Notes: generated from the letters alone by a model not told the origin. DNA of 64,000 nucleotides from Variovorax sp. SG517 (GCF_013376045.1 NZ_JABMJG010000008.1:1-64000); one strand, 5' to 3'. Counted from the first letter of the stretch, positions 54,544 through 63,235 are shown. Numbers and translations: made by a program.

Positions 54544-55245
54544 ATGAACGACCGCGTTACCACCCTAGACACCTCTTCCGGCTACGGCCAGCCACTGGCT
54601 CAAGCCGAACGCCAGCGCGTGCTGCGCAACACCTACTGGCTGCTCGCACTGAGCCTGCTGCCCACCGTGCTGGGCGCATGGGTCGGCGTCAGCACCGGCA
54701 TCACCCGCTCGCTGACCGGCGGCCTGGGCCTCATCGTCTTCCTCGGCGGCGCCTTCGGCTTCATGTTCGCCATCGAGAAGACCAAGAACTCCGCGGCAGG
54801 CGTGCCGGTGCTGCTGGGTTTCACCTTCTTCATGGGCCTGATGCTGTCGCGCCTGATCGCGATGGTGCTCGGTTTCAAGAACGGCTCCGAACTCATCATG
54901 ACGGCCTTCGGCGGCACCGCCGGCGTGTTCTTCGTGATGGCCTCGCTGGCCACCGTCATCAAGCGCGACCTGTCGGGCATGGGCAAGTTCCTGTTCGTCG
55001 GCGCCATGGTGCTGATGGTCGGCGGCATCATCAACGTGTTCGTCGGCTCGACCACCGGCATGCTGGTCATCTCGGTGGCCGCCATCGGCATCTTCTCGGC
55101 CTACATGCTCTATGACCTGAAGCAGATCATGGACGGCGGCGAGACCAACTACATCAGCGCCACGCTGGCCCTGTACCTCGACCTGTTCAACGTGTTCCAG
55201 AGCCTGCTGGCCCTGCTGGGCATCTTCGGCGGCGAGCGCGACTGA
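54544..55245 (+). CDS. Bax inhibitor-1/YccA-family membrane protein
   Basis: 233 residues with seven membrane segments and the BI-1 landmarks: VLRNTYWLLALSLLPTVLGAW near the start, AFGGTAGVFFVMASLA, and the C-terminal YMLYDLKQIMDGGETNYISA with conserved acidic residues (Asp in YDLK). Members conduct calcium or protect FtsH substrates; in E. coli YccA modulates FtsH. Monocistronic with a terminator 22 bases after the stop. Confidence 0.9.
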   Translation: MNDRVTTLDTSSGYGQPLAQAERQRVLRNTYWLLALSLLPTVLGAWVGVSTGITRSLTGGLGLIVFLGGAFGFMFAIEKTKNSAAGVPVLLGFTFFMGLMLSRLIAMVLGFKNGSELIMTAFGGTAGVFFVMASLATVIKRDLSGMGKFLFVGAMVLMVGGIINVFVGSTTGMLVISVAAIGIFSAYMLYDLKQIMDGGETNYISATLALYLDLFNVFQSLLALLGIFGGERD

Positions 55246-55266
55246 ACGAGCGAACCGATCACCAAC

Positions 55267-55293
55267 AAAAAGGGCCCCGAAGGGCCCTTTTTT
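55267..55293. terminator. bidirectional terminator between the YccA-like gene and rlmD
   Basis: AAAAAGGGCCC (55267-55277), loop CGAA, GGGCCCTTTTTT (55282-55293). Its last base overlaps the rlmD stop codon. Confidence 0.88.
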
Positions 55294-56738
55294 CATTCCA
55301 GTTCGAAAACCGCAATCGACTCGACGTGCGCCGTGTGCGGAAACATGTTGACCACCCCCGCATGGGTGCAGCGATAACCCGCCTGATGCACCAGCAGGCC
55401 CGCATCGCGCGCGAGCGTCGACGGGTTGCAGCTGACGTAGACGATGCGCTTCGGCGGCGTCCAGCCGTCGGCGCGCAATTCGGGTTGCTGGTGAAGATCG
55501 GCAATGGCTTTGGCCAGCGCGAATGCACCTTCGCGCGGCGGGTCGACCAGCCACTTGTCGGCGCTGCCATCGGCCACCAGCATCTCCGGCGTCATCTCGA
55601 ACAGGTTGCGCGCCACGAAGGCCGCGGGCGACAGCTCGCGGCGAGCCGACGTGGCCGGCTGATTCCTCTTGAAGTTGTCGGTCGCACGCGTCACCAGCGT
55701 GTCGCTGCCTTCGATGCCCAGCACCTCGCGCGCCCTGCTGGCCAATGGCAAGGTGAAGTTGCCAAGGCCGCAGAACCAGTCGATCACGCGCTCGTCGGGC
55801 TGCACGTCGAGCAGGCGCAGCGCCTTGCCCACCAGCGCCCGGTTGATGTGCGGGTTGACCTGCGTGAAGTCGGTGGGCTTGAACGGCATCGTGACGCCGA
55901 ATTCCGGCAGCCGGTACGCCAGCGGCGTGCCGCCCTCTTCCAGCAGCTTCACGGTGTCCGGCCCCTTGGGCTGCAGCCACCATTGCACGCCTTCGTTCCT
56001 GGCCGCAAATGCCTTCAGCCGGTCGATGTCGGCGCGCGAGAGCGGTTCCAGGTGGCGCAGCACCAGGGCGATCGTGCCGAGCCGCGTGGAATCGGGCGCG
56101 TCGCCGCAGGCCAGTTCGATCTGCGGGCAGGTGTCGCGCGCGTCCATCGAGCCGATCAGCTCGCGCAGCGGCATGAGCATTTCGCTGACCTGCTTCGGCA
56201 GCACCGGGCAGACCTGCATGTCGGCCAGGTAGCGGCTCTTGCGCTCGTGAAAGCCGATCAGCACCGTGCCCTTCTTGACCACGTGGCGCACCGAGAGGCG
56301 CGCACGGTAGCGGTAATGCCAGGCCGGGCCTTCGAGCGGCCGCAGCAGGTTCTCCGGCTTGACCTTGCCGAGGTGCCAGAGGTTGTCTTCCAGCGCACGC
56401 TGCTTCACCGCCACCTGTGCGGCCGCATCGAGGTGCTGCATCTTGCAGCCGCCGCACGCGCCCGTGTGCAGGCCGAAATGGGGGCAGCCCGGGCGCACCC
56501 GCTGCGACGATTCGCGGCGGATGGTGGTGACCGTGCCCTGCTCCCAGTTGTTCTTGCGGCGATGGACGTTGAACCGCACTTCCTCGAAAGGCAGCGCGCC
56601 TTCGATGAACACGACCATGCCGTCGGCCTTGTGCGCCACGCCCTGCGCGTCGAGGTCGAGGGACTCGACCTTCAGCCATTCTTCACCGGGATACGCGGGG
56701 ATCGCGGGGACTTTCTTTTCTTCGATGGATTCCGTCAT
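55293..56738 (-). CDS. rlmD: 23S rRNA (uracil-5-)-methyltransferase RlmD
   Basis: 481 residues. An N-terminal TRAM domain (about 15-75) is followed by the iron-sulfur cysteine cluster (GCPHFGLHTGACGGCKMQ, near 84-102). The SAM fold has WFCGLGNFTLPLA, then DPPREGA and the catalytic cysteine in YVSCNPSTLARD (near 440). It methylates U1939 of 23S rRNA. It lies 31 bases past rpoS on the same strand and may be the last gene of that run. Confidence 0.93.
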   Translation of the reverse strand: MTESIEEKKVPAIPAYPGEEWLKVESLDLDAQGVAHKADGMVVFIEGALPFEEVRFNVHRRKNNWEQGTVTTIRRESSQRVRPGCPHFGLHTGACGGCKMQHLDAAAQVAVKQRALEDNLWHLGKVKPENLLRPLEGPAWHYRYRARLSVRHVVKKGTVLIGFHERKSRYLADMQVCPVLPKQVSEMLMPLRELIGSMDARDTCPQIELACGDAPDSTRLGTIALVLRHLEPLSRADIDRLKAFAARNEGVQWWLQPKGPDTVKLLEEGGTPLAYRLPEFGVTMPFKPTDFTQVNPHINRALVGKALRLLDVQPDERVIDWFCGLGNFTLPLASRAREVLGIEGSDTLVTRATDNFKRNQPATSARRELSPAAFVARNLFEMTPEMLVADGSADKWLVDPPREGAFALAKAIADLHQQPELRADGWTPPKRIVYVSCNPSTLARDAGLLVHQAGYRCTHAGVVNMFPHTAHVESIAVFELE

Positions 56739-56769
56739 CCCCCGATTGTCTCAGCGTGGCCGGGTGCCC

Positions 56770-57834
56770 CTAGAACAGCGCGTCGCGCCCCACGCCGGAG
56801 CGAGCCAACTGGCGCCGCATCTTGGCCAGCGCCTCGTTCTGGATCTGCCGCACGCGCTCCCGCGTGAGCCCCAGGCGCACGCTCAGCACCTCCAGCGTTT
56901 CGGGCTCGCGGTCGTGCAGGCCGTAGCGGCCCTCCAGCACTTCGCGCTCGCGTGCGTCGAGGGCATGCACCCACTGGTCGAGCAGGCGCTCCACCTCGCG
57001 CGTGTGCGCCACGTCGGTCGGGCTGCCGTGCTCGTCCTCGGACGCCACGGTGTCAGCCAGCGTGAAGCCCTCGTCGCCCCGGGAATCGCCCGCGTCCAGC
57101 GAGCGCGGGGCCTCGGAGAGGGCCAGCAGATCGGCTACCGCCTGCACGTCGCGGCCCAGCAGCGCGGCAATGTCTTCCACGCGTACGCCGTCGGGCCGCT
57201 GTGCGATGAATTCGGCGTCGCTCTCGAGGGTGCGGCGGGCCTTCAGCACCTGCTGCAACTCGCGCACCACGTGCACCGGCAGCCGGATGGCGCGCGCCTG
57301 CGTCATGACCGCGCGCTCGACGGACTGGCGGATCCACCAGGTCGCATACGTGGAAAAGCGGAAGCCGCGCTCGGGCTCGAACTTGGTGATCGCGTGCATC
57401 AGCCCGAGATTGCCCTCCTCGATGAGGTCGGACAGCGGCACGCCCCGCCCCAGGTAGCCCTTGGCGATGTTGACCACCAGCCGCAGGTTGTGCTCGATCA
57501 TCGACTGCCGCGCGGCGAAGTCGCCCGCGCGTGCGGCGCATGCGGTCTGGTATTCCTCGGCAGGCGTGAAGAGCTCGGTGCGGCGGACCTGGCGCAGGTA
57601 GATGGTCAGCGCATCGGCGCCTTCGCCCCCGACCAGCTCACCTGCGGCGCCCACGGCGTTGTTCGCGGGCAGCGGAACGTCTGCCGCTGATGCGTCTACG
57701 GCGTCTACGTCTTCTTCGGGAGCGTGCGCACTCTCGCCGGCAAGCTCCGGATGGCCGTTGCTCGAAGACATGCTGCCCCTGTCCGCCGACCCGCGCGCAG
57801 GCAACAGCGTGCGGCGGGAGCGGGAGGCAGCCAT
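56770..57834 (-). CDS. rpoS: RNA polymerase sigma factor RpoS
   Basis: 354 residues. A variable acidic N-terminus is followed by region 1.2 (YLRQVRRTELFTPAEEYQ), region 2 (LVVNIAKGYLGRGVPLSDLIEEGNLGLMHA in pieces, TYATWWIRQSVERA), region 3, and region 4 (SVRLGLTRERVRQIQNEALAK). It directs stationary-phase and stress transcription. ATG at 57834 is 4 bases after the nlpD stop; an ATG at 57771 is the alternative start. Location in surE-pcm-nlpD-rpoS confirms identity over RpoD. Confidence 0.94.
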   Translation of the reverse strand: MAASRSRRTLLPARGSADRGSMSSSNGHPELAGESAHAPEEDVDAVDASAADVPLPANNAVGAAGELVGGEGADALTIYLRQVRRTELFTPAEEYQTACAARAGDFAARQSMIEHNLRLVVNIAKGYLGRGVPLSDLIEEGNLGLMHAITKFEPERGFRFSTYATWWIRQSVERAVMTQARAIRLPVHVVRELQQVLKARRTLESDAEFIAQRPDGVRVEDIAALLGRDVQAVADLLALSEAPRSLDAGDSRGDEGFTLADTVASEDEHGSPTDVAHTREVERLLDQWVHALDAREREVLEGRYGLHDREPETLEVLSVRLGLTRERVRQIQNEALAKMRRQLARSGVGRDALF

Positions 57835-57838
57835 GGCA

Positions 57839-58753
57839 TCACCGGCTGGGCAGGTAGCGCGAGGGATCGACGGGCTTGCCCTGGCGGCGGATCTCGAAAT
57901 GCAGCTTCACGCGATCTGCATCGCTGTTGCCCATTTCGGCGATCTTCTGGCCCTTCTGAACCGACTGGTCTTCCTTCACGAGCAGCGCCTGGTTGTGCGC
58001 ATACGCCGTGAGGTAGGTGTTGTTGTGCTTCAGGATGATCAGGTTGCCGTAGCCGCGCAGGCCCGCGCCCGCATAGACCACACGGCCATCGGCGGCAGCC
58101 AGCACGGGATCGCCCGCCTTGCCGCTGATGTCGTAGCCCTTGTTCTTGGCCTCGTCGAAGCCTGCGATCAGCGAACCGCTCGCGGGCCAGATCCATCCGA
58201 GGTCTTCGTCACCCGAACCGCCGCTGCCGGGACTGGCCGGCGAAGCCGTGACCGGCGGCGGCTTGGTCGCGCCGCTGGACGTCGAAGGCACCACCACGGG
58301 CTGCGGCGTTACCGGCTTCGTGACGGCACCGTCGGGAGAAGAAGCGCCGGGCGCCGATGCCGCGGGAGCCGCCGCAACGGCAGTTCCCGAGCCGGCGGGC
58401 GGAATCACGCGCAGCACCTGGCCGACTTCGATCAGGTCCGGGTTGTCGAGGTTGTTCCAGCGGACGATATCCTGCCAGCGCTGGCCGGTCTCGATGCCGA
58501 TGCGGCGGATGGTGTCGCCGGGGCGCACGGCGTAGTAGCCGGGCTTGCCATAGTTCTCGATGCCGGCAAGCGGCTTGCCATTGGCGTCGGTAGTGATGGG
58601 CGGGCCGCCGGGCACGGTCGCGCCTGGCGCGCGCGTCATGGTGCCGCGGTCTTCGACTGGTGCCGGCCCGCGAGGTGTGGAACAGCCCGCGATCACGAGC
58701 ACAAAGGCCAACGTGACGCCAGCGAACCAACTCCGATTGCCAAAACCCTGCAT
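57839..58753 (-). CDS. nlpD: NlpD-like lipoprotein (LysM and M23 domains)
   Basis: 304 residues. Lipoprotein signal with lipobox VIAGC (Cys24), LysM domain (YYAVRPGDTIRRIGIETGQ, about 72-116), Pro/Ala/Ser linker, and a C-terminal M23/LytM domain. The LytM zinc site is degenerate: the first histidine position in GFDEAKNKGYDI lacks the H-x3-D form, while AYAHN and LHFEIRR remain, as in NlpD/EnvC activators of amidases. Expected at the outer membrane during cell division. Confidence 0.92.
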   Translation of the reverse strand: MQGFGNRSWFAGVTLAFVLVIAGCSTPRGPAPVEDRGTMTRAPGATVPGGPPITTDANGKPLAGIENYGKPGYYAVRPGDTIRRIGIETGQRWQDIVRWNNLDNPDLIEVGQVLRVIPPAGSGTAVAAAPAASAPGASSPDGAVTKPVTPQPVVVPSTSSGATKPPPVTASPASPGSGGSGDEDLGWIWPASGSLIAGFDEAKNKGYDISGKAGDPVLAAADGRVVYAGAGLRGYGNLIILKHNNTYLTAYAHNQALLVKEDQSVQKGQKIAEMGNSDADRVKLHFEIRRQGKPVDPSRYLPSR

Positions 58754-58764
58754 TTGTTATTCCT

Positions 58765-59538
58765 TCAAGCGATTCCGGATTTTAGGGGGACAAAGTGAAC
58801 GGCCTCAAGAATGAGCCGCTCCAGTCCGCGGGGGGTCTTGTCGATGACGACGAGGGCCTGGCCACCCTTCGCGGAATGGGTCGGCGCGACGATGCGTCCA
58901 CCCACCGCGAGTTGCTCGATCCATGCCTGCGGCACCGCCTCGCCGCCTGCCGCGGCGATGATGCCGGCATAGGGCGCGCCCTTGGCGTAGCCGATCATCC
59001 CGTCGCCCAATATCAGGTGCACGGTCGCGAGCCGGAAATGCCTCAGATTGGCCCGGGCCCGCTCGTGCAGGCCGCGCAGGCGCTCGATGCTGTAGACCTC
59101 GGTCGCCACGTGATTCAGCACGGCCGCCTGGTAGCCGCAGCCCGTGCCGATCTCGAGCACCCGGCCCAGCTTGGCCTCGGGCTTTCCCACGAGGGCGGGA
59201 GCGCCCATCAGCAGCTCGATCATGCGGGCCACCACGTTGGGCTTGGAAATGGTCTGCCCCAGGCCGATCGGCAGGCTGGTGTCTTCGTAGGCCTGGTTGA
59301 CCAGGGCGCTGTCGACGAAGCGATGCCGCTCCACGGCGCCCATTGCGCGCAGCACACGGGCATCGGAAATACCCTGCGCCGCCAGCTTCTGCACCATGCG
59401 CGCGCGCACGGCGTCGGAGGCCATCGAGGGCGTGGACGCCACCACGGGCTTGACCGGCGCGGCAGGCATGCGCCCGCGCGTGGCGGCCGAGGCGGTGGGT
59501 GTCAGGCGAACGGGGAAACCGGGCCGCTGCGTGGCCAT
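58765..59538 (-). CDS. pcm: protein-L-isoaspartate O-methyltransferase
   Basis: 257 residues from the ATG at 59538. The core has RHRFVDSALVNQAYEDTSLPIGLGQTIS (in pieces), then the SAM motif VLEIGTGCGYQAAVL and GDGMIGYAKGAPYAGIIAAAGG. It repairs isoaspartyl residues in aged proteins. The N-terminal 40 residues are a Pro/Ala/Thr-rich extension beyond the usual length. One base separates its start from the surE stop. Confidence 0.94.
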   Translation of the reverse strand: MATQRPGFPVRLTPTASAATRGRMPAAPVKPVVASTPSMASDAVRARMVQKLAAQGISDARVLRAMGAVERHRFVDSALVNQAYEDTSLPIGLGQTISKPNVVARMIELLMGAPALVGKPEAKLGRVLEIGTGCGYQAAVLNHVATEVYSIERLRGLHERARANLRHFRLATVHLILGDGMIGYAKGAPYAGIIAAAGGEAVPQAWIEQLAVGGRIVAPTHSAKGGQALVVIDKTPRGLERLILEAVHFVPLKSGIA

Positions 59539-59539
59539 G

Positions 59540-60298
59540 TCAGTTGCCGAGACGGGCCACCGTCTCGCGCCATTGGCCAAGGTTGGCGTGGTCTGTCAGG
59601 TCGATCTGCAAGGGCGTCAGCGCGATGTGGCCGGCCGCGGTGGCGTGGAAGTCGGTGCCTTCGCCGCTGTCCTTGGCGCCGCCGGCACCGGCGATCCAGT
59701 ACATGGTCTCGCCGCGCGGGCTGTCCTGCGTGATCACCTTCTCCGCCGCATGGCGCCGGCCGAGCCGGCAGACCTTGACGGGCTTCAGCTCGTCGAAAGG
59801 CAGATTCGGCACGTTCACATTCAGCAGGAAAGCGCCGCCTTCATGCATGCGCTCGCGCTCGATCTGCTGCACAAGCCGCCGCGCCACCTGGGCCGCGGCA
59901 TCCACGTGCGCCCAGCCCTTTTCGATCTGCGAGAAGGCAATGGCCGGAATGCCGAACAGGTAGGCTTCCATTGCCGCGCCCACGGTGCCCGAATAGATGG
60001 TGTCGTCACCCATGTTGGCACCATTGTTGATGCCGGAAACCACCAGGTCGGGCCGATAGTCGAGCAGGCCCTTGAGCGCGATGTGCACGCAGTCGGCCGG
60101 CGTGCCGGTCACATAGCGGAAACCGTTGTGCGCCTCGCGCACGTAGAGCGGCGCCGCCAGGGTCAGCGCGTTCGACTTGGCGCTGTTGTTGTGCTCGGGT
60201 GCGACCACCTCGACTTCGGCGATGTCCTTGAGTGCGTCGTGCAGAGCGACGATGCCCGGCGCCTGGAAGCCGTCGTCGTTGGAAATAAGTATCTTCAT
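59540..60298 (-). CDS. surE: 5'/3'-nucleotidase SurE
   Basis: 252 residues. Metal site ISNDDG at residues 5-10, then VVAPEHNNSAKSNALT and SGINNGANMGDDTIYSGTVGAA (about 90-112). It dephosphorylates nucleoside monophosphates and polyphosphate, and is tied to stress survival through its link to pcm and rpoS. ATG at 60298 begins MKILISNDDG, the standard start. Confidence 0.95.
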   Translation of the reverse strand: MKILISNDDGFQAPGIVALHDALKDIAEVEVVAPEHNNSAKSNALTLAAPLYVREAHNGFRYVTGTPADCVHIALKGLLDYRPDLVVSGINNGANMGDDTIYSGTVGAAMEAYLFGIPAIAFSQIEKGWAHVDAAAQVARRLVQQIERERMHEGGAFLLNVNVPNLPFDELKPVKVCRLGRRHAAEKVITQDSPRGETMYWIAGAGGAKDSGEGTDFHATAAGHIALTPLQIDLTDHANLGQWRETVARLGN

Positions 60299-60425
60299 GG
60301 TGCTTCTGGATGCACCGGATTGTAGGCTTCGGGTGCGTCGCAGCAGGGACAAGGCCACCCCGCCGCGGCCCCTATCATCGCCCGCTTCATTGCCCCAACA
60401 TTACCTGTCTGAAGGAGACCCTGGC

Positions 60426-61412
60426 ATGCACGCATGGCTTTGCGAGAACCCCGTTGGCGTCGACGCGCTGACCTGGAAGGAATTGCCCACCCCCACGCCC
60501 GGGCCGGGCCAGGTGCTCATCGAGATCAAGGCGGCCAGCCTGAATTTCCCCGATCTGCTGATCGTGCAGAACAAATACCAGATGAAGCCGCCGCTGCCCT
60601 TCGTGCCCGGCTCCGAGTACGCGGGCGTCGTCCAGGCGGTCGGCGAAGGCGTGACGCACCTCAAGGTGGGACAGAACGTGGCCTGCCTTTCCGGCACCGG
60701 CGGCTTCGGCACCCATACGCTGGCGCCAGCGGCCCTGTGCATGCCGCTGCCGGAAGGCTTCGGTCATGTCGACGCGGCAGCCTTCATCATGATCTACGCC
60801 ACTTCGTGGCACGCGCTGATGGACCGCGCACAGCTCAAGGCCGGCGAAACCGTGCTGGTGCTCGGTGCGGCGGGCGGGGTGGGCACTGCGGCCATCCAGA
60901 TCGCCAAGGCCGCCGGAGCCAAGGTGATCGCGGCCGCCTCCACCGACGAGAAATGCGAGCTCTGCCGCTCCATTGGCGCTGACGCGACGATCAACTACAC
61001 GACTCACGCACTGCCCAACGGTTTTCGCGACGCCATCAAGGCCGCCACCGACGGCAAGGGACCCGATGTCATTTACGACCCGGTAGGCGGCGATTTTGCG
61101 GATCCCGCCTTTCGCTCCATCGGGTGGCGCGGCCGTTATTTGGTCGTCGGTTTCGCATCGGGCCCGATTCCGTCCCTGCCATTGAATCTGATGCTGCTGA
61201 AAGGCGCCTCGCTCGTCGGCGTGTTCTGGGGCGATTTCGCGAAACGCGAGCCCAAGGCCAATGCGCAGATGATGGCGGAATTGGCACAGTGGTATGGCCA
61301 GGGAAAGATCAAACCGGTGATCGACAGCACGATGCCGATGGCGGAATTGAAGGCCGCGTACGCCCACATGGGTTCGCGCGGCGTCAAAGGAAAACTGGTG
61401 ATGGTGAACTGA
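60426..61412 (+). CDS. NADPH:quinone oxidoreductase-family (zinc-free MDR) protein
   Basis: 328 residues. GroES-like N-domain (LIEIKAASLNFPDLLIVQ, PFVPGSEYAGVV) and Rossmann domain with VLGAAGGVGTAAIQIAKAAGA (about 146). No zinc-ligand cysteines, as in quinone-oxidoreductase-type MDR enzymes. It probably reduces quinones or enones with NADPH. AAGGAGA precedes the ATG at 60426. It diverges from surE. Confidence 0.88.
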   Translation: MHAWLCENPVGVDALTWKELPTPTPGPGQVLIEIKAASLNFPDLLIVQNKYQMKPPLPFVPGSEYAGVVQAVGEGVTHLKVGQNVACLSGTGGFGTHTLAPAALCMPLPEGFGHVDAAAFIMIYATSWHALMDRAQLKAGETVLVLGAAGGVGTAAIQIAKAAGAKVIAAASTDEKCELCRSIGADATINYTTHALPNGFRDAIKAATDGKGPDVIYDPVGGDFADPAFRSIGWRGRYLVVGFASGPIPSLPLNLMLLKGASLVGVFWGDFAKREPKANAQMMAELAQWYGQGKIKPVIDSTMPMAELKAAYAHMGSRGVKGKLVMVN

Positions 61413-61436
61413 GCGCGCCGCGCCGTTTCATCTCCA

Positions 61437-61482
61437 GCGCCCAATAAAAAAGCCCGCTCATGCGGGCTTTTTTATTGGGCGC
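61437..61482. terminator. very long bidirectional terminator hairpin
   Basis: A perfect 21-bp inverted repeat (arms 61437-61457 and 61462-61482, loop TCAT). The inner part AAAAAAGCCCGC/GCGGGCTTTTTT is a classic intrinsic terminator. It serves both the oxidoreductase gene and the convergent H-NS-like gene. Confidence 0.92.
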
Positions 61483-61504
61483 CTGCCCAGGGGAAACAGG
61501 GCAC

Positions 61505-61849
61505 TTACTTGATCTCGTAATCGGAAAGCGACTTGCCCGCGGCCAATGCCTCGGTCACCCAGCGCGGCTTGCGGCCGCGGCCGCCAGACCAGGTTTCGCC
61601 GTTCGGGCTGCGATATTTAGCGGCCGCCTTGGCCGGCGCAGCAGTTGCGCTGCGCTTGGCGGAGCCCACGCGGCCGGTCAGCTTCAGGTCGGAAGCGGTC
61701 AAACCATATTCGGCAATCTTCCTGCGCAACTCCTCGATCACACCAGCGCGCTCCTGGTTGCGCAGGTCTTCGGCCTGCTTGCGCAATTGCGCAATCTGCT
61801 CGTCATGCTTCTTGATCTGGGAATTGATATCGGCGAGGGTCGAAGCCAT
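61505..61849 (-). CDS. H-NS-family nucleoid-associated protein
   Basis: 114 residues. N-terminal coiled-coil oligomerisation helix (about 1-50, IKKHDEQIAQLRKQAEDLRNQE), an Ala/Lys linker, and a C-terminal DNA-binding domain YRSPNGETWSGGRGRKPRWV (about 79-98) with the AT-hook-like GRGRKP of betaproteobacterial H-NS (BpH3/HvrA group). It silences AT-rich, often foreign DNA. It sits 286 bases from the prophage attachment site. Confidence 0.9.
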   Translation of the reverse strand: MASTLADINSQIKKHDEQIAQLRKQAEDLRNQERAGVIEELRRKIAEYGLTASDLKLTGRVGSAKRSATAAPAKAAAKYRSPNGETWSGGRGRKPRWVTEALAAGKSLSDYEIK

Positions 61850-62134
61850 TGTTGGACTCCTGGAATTGAAAACGGGGCGATTTTAATTCAGTTTACATTT
61901 GCCACAAGTGCCTTACCACGCGAAAAAATTGGCGGCGCATTGCATTAGTGCAACAACTCGCAACGTAAAGTGCACGCCGCGGTTGACGTCTTATATGCAG
62001 GCAGGATGGAAAAAGAGTCTTCGGCACGCAGGCAACAGGAGATGCGGCGGCCGGAAATGACAACGCCGGGACAAGCCCGGCGTCGAGATCCTTTGAACGC
62101 CGCTATTGCGCAATAGCGGCAAGGAGATATTTTT
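61850..62134. other. intergenic region with two palindromes between H-NS gene and att site
   Basis: No gene is seen. ACGCCGGG/CCCGGCGT (62063-62070 and 62076-62083, loop ACAAG) reads on the minus strand as a hairpin followed by TTGTCATTT, a plausible terminator for the original tRNA-His transcript. GCCGCTATTG/CAATAGCGGC (62099-62108 and 62111-62120) is a second perfect palindrome next to the tRNA 3' end. The rest holds the AT-rich upstream region of the H-NS-like gene. Confidence 0.5.
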
Positions 62135-62183
62135 TGGGGTGGCTGATGGGACTCGAACCCACGACGACCAGAATCACAATCTG
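62135..62183 (-). repeat. tRNA-His 3' fragment: prophage attachment site (att)
   Basis: Read on the minus strand, 62183 to 62135 gives CAGATTGTGATTCTGG (anticodon GTG with loop), an intact variable and T arm ending GGGTTCGAGTCCC, and AGCCACCCCA, the tRNA-His acceptor 3' strand with CCA. Further upstream (62184 on) the acceptor, D arm and one base of the anticodon stem do not match. It is therefore not a functional tRNA but the 49-base duplicated 3' end left by integration. The whole tRNA-His gene should lie at the other end of the element, beyond the right edge. Confidence 0.85.
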
Positions 62184-62311
62184 TGGCGTCGAGCCAACAT
62201 CCATGCGGGTTGCGCGAGCGTCGGTGGGAATATTGTACACACCTCGCATGACGGTTCGGCGCGGCCCAGCGCTCCTCCGTTCCCGCGGATTGCCCGAGTT
62301 TTGGGGCCTCT

Positions 62312-62608
62312 ATGAACGAAATTACCGAACACCGATACCTGGAGTCTCTACGCGATGAGGCTCAGCGAAGGTTTGCCAAAGACTTAGAGCGATGGGAGGC
62401 GTCAGGTGCGCGCCAAGTCGAAATGGTGTCTCCCAGTTTCAAGGTTGAGCGGCGCCGCGACGGGAAGATCGTTGGCGATGTGGAATACGTGCTCATCTTG
62501 CCCAACGAAAAAACCAAGACGCATTCCGCGACGCTGGTGTACTCCGAAGCGACCCCTTCGCAGGAAGGCGGCTGGTATCCGACATACGTCAGCTGGCACT
62601 TCAACTAA
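62312..62608 (+). CDS. hypothetical protein, prophage cargo
   Basis: 98 residues, unrecognised. The N-terminal half is a charged helix (YLESLRDEAQRRFAKDLERWE); the rest alternates as beta strands (FKVERRRDGKIVGDVEYVLIL, then TLVYSEATPSQEGGWYPTYVSW). No signal or membrane segment. Codons are less GC-biased than the flanking chromosome, consistent with recent arrival. It lies just inside the att site, a usual place for accessory genes. Confidence 0.55.
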   Translation: MNEITEHRYLESLRDEAQRRFAKDLERWEASGARQVEMVSPSFKVERRRDGKIVGDVEYVLILPNEKTKTHSATLVYSEATPSQEGGWYPTYVSWHFN

Positions 62609-62710
62609 TGAAATTGATGCGGTCTGGATTGCAAATGCCGTCGCGGCGCGTGAGCGAAAATTTTTAGCGCGCTTCCGGCAGAATCGGTCCCGCCCTTCTC
62701 CACGTTCACA

Positions 62711-63235
62711 ATGACTCACCGTCCGCGCATCTATCTCGCCGGCCCTGATGTGTTCCGTCGCGACGCAAGGCAGCACTTTGCCCAGCTGAAAACTGTGTGC
62801 GACAAGCTGGGGCTGGAAGCGCTCCCCCCATCAGACGGAATGATCCCATCGGCTGTGAACGAAGCAGAGATCGCTCAACGGATCTATGAGATCAACATGG
62901 GGCTGCTCCAACAAGCAGATGGAGTTGTAGCCAACCTCGCACCCTTTCGCGGCGTGGAACCGGACTCGGGCACGGTTTTCGAGGTGGGCGTCGCTACAGC
63001 GCGAGGCCTTCCTGTCGTCGCCTATGGCGTGCCCCAAGGCAGCTACGCGGATCGGGTGAAAGCTAGCCAGCAAACAAGCCGCGAAGACCTGGGACCGCTT
63101 CGAGATGCCAATGATCTGATCGTTGAAGACCTCGGGCTCCCGTTGAACCTCATGCTCGCCTGCTCAGTGAAGTTCGCACCTTCCGCCGAAGAGGCGTTGC
63201 AGGCCATCGCCCGCGCCATCGCCTCCAAGCGCTAG
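62711..63235 (+). CDS. nucleoside 2-deoxyribosyltransferase
   Basis: 174 residues of the NDT fold: RIYLAGPDVFRRDA at residues 5-18, and VEPDSGTVFEVGVATARGLPVVAY (in pieces, about 81-104) with the catalytic glutamate in FEVG. It swaps the base on 2'-deoxynucleosides. In phages and prophages such enzymes alter nucleotide pools or make modified bases; here it is likely cargo. Its stop overlaps that of the convergent Rz1 gene in a shared CTAG. Confidence 0.85.
   Translation: MTHRPRIYLAGPDVFRRDARQHFAQLKTVCDKLGLEALPPSDGMIPSAVNEAEIAQRIYEINMGLLQQADGVVANLAPFRGVEPDSGTVFEVGVATARGLPVVAYGVPQGSYADRVKASQQTSREDLGPLRDANDLIVEDLGLPLNLMLACSVKFAPSAEEALQAIARAIASKR

Noticed and set aside
62135..62212. Complete tRNA-His
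   Set aside because: The acceptor 5' strand and D arm cannot be formed from the bases beyond 62183, so only the 3' fragment is present.
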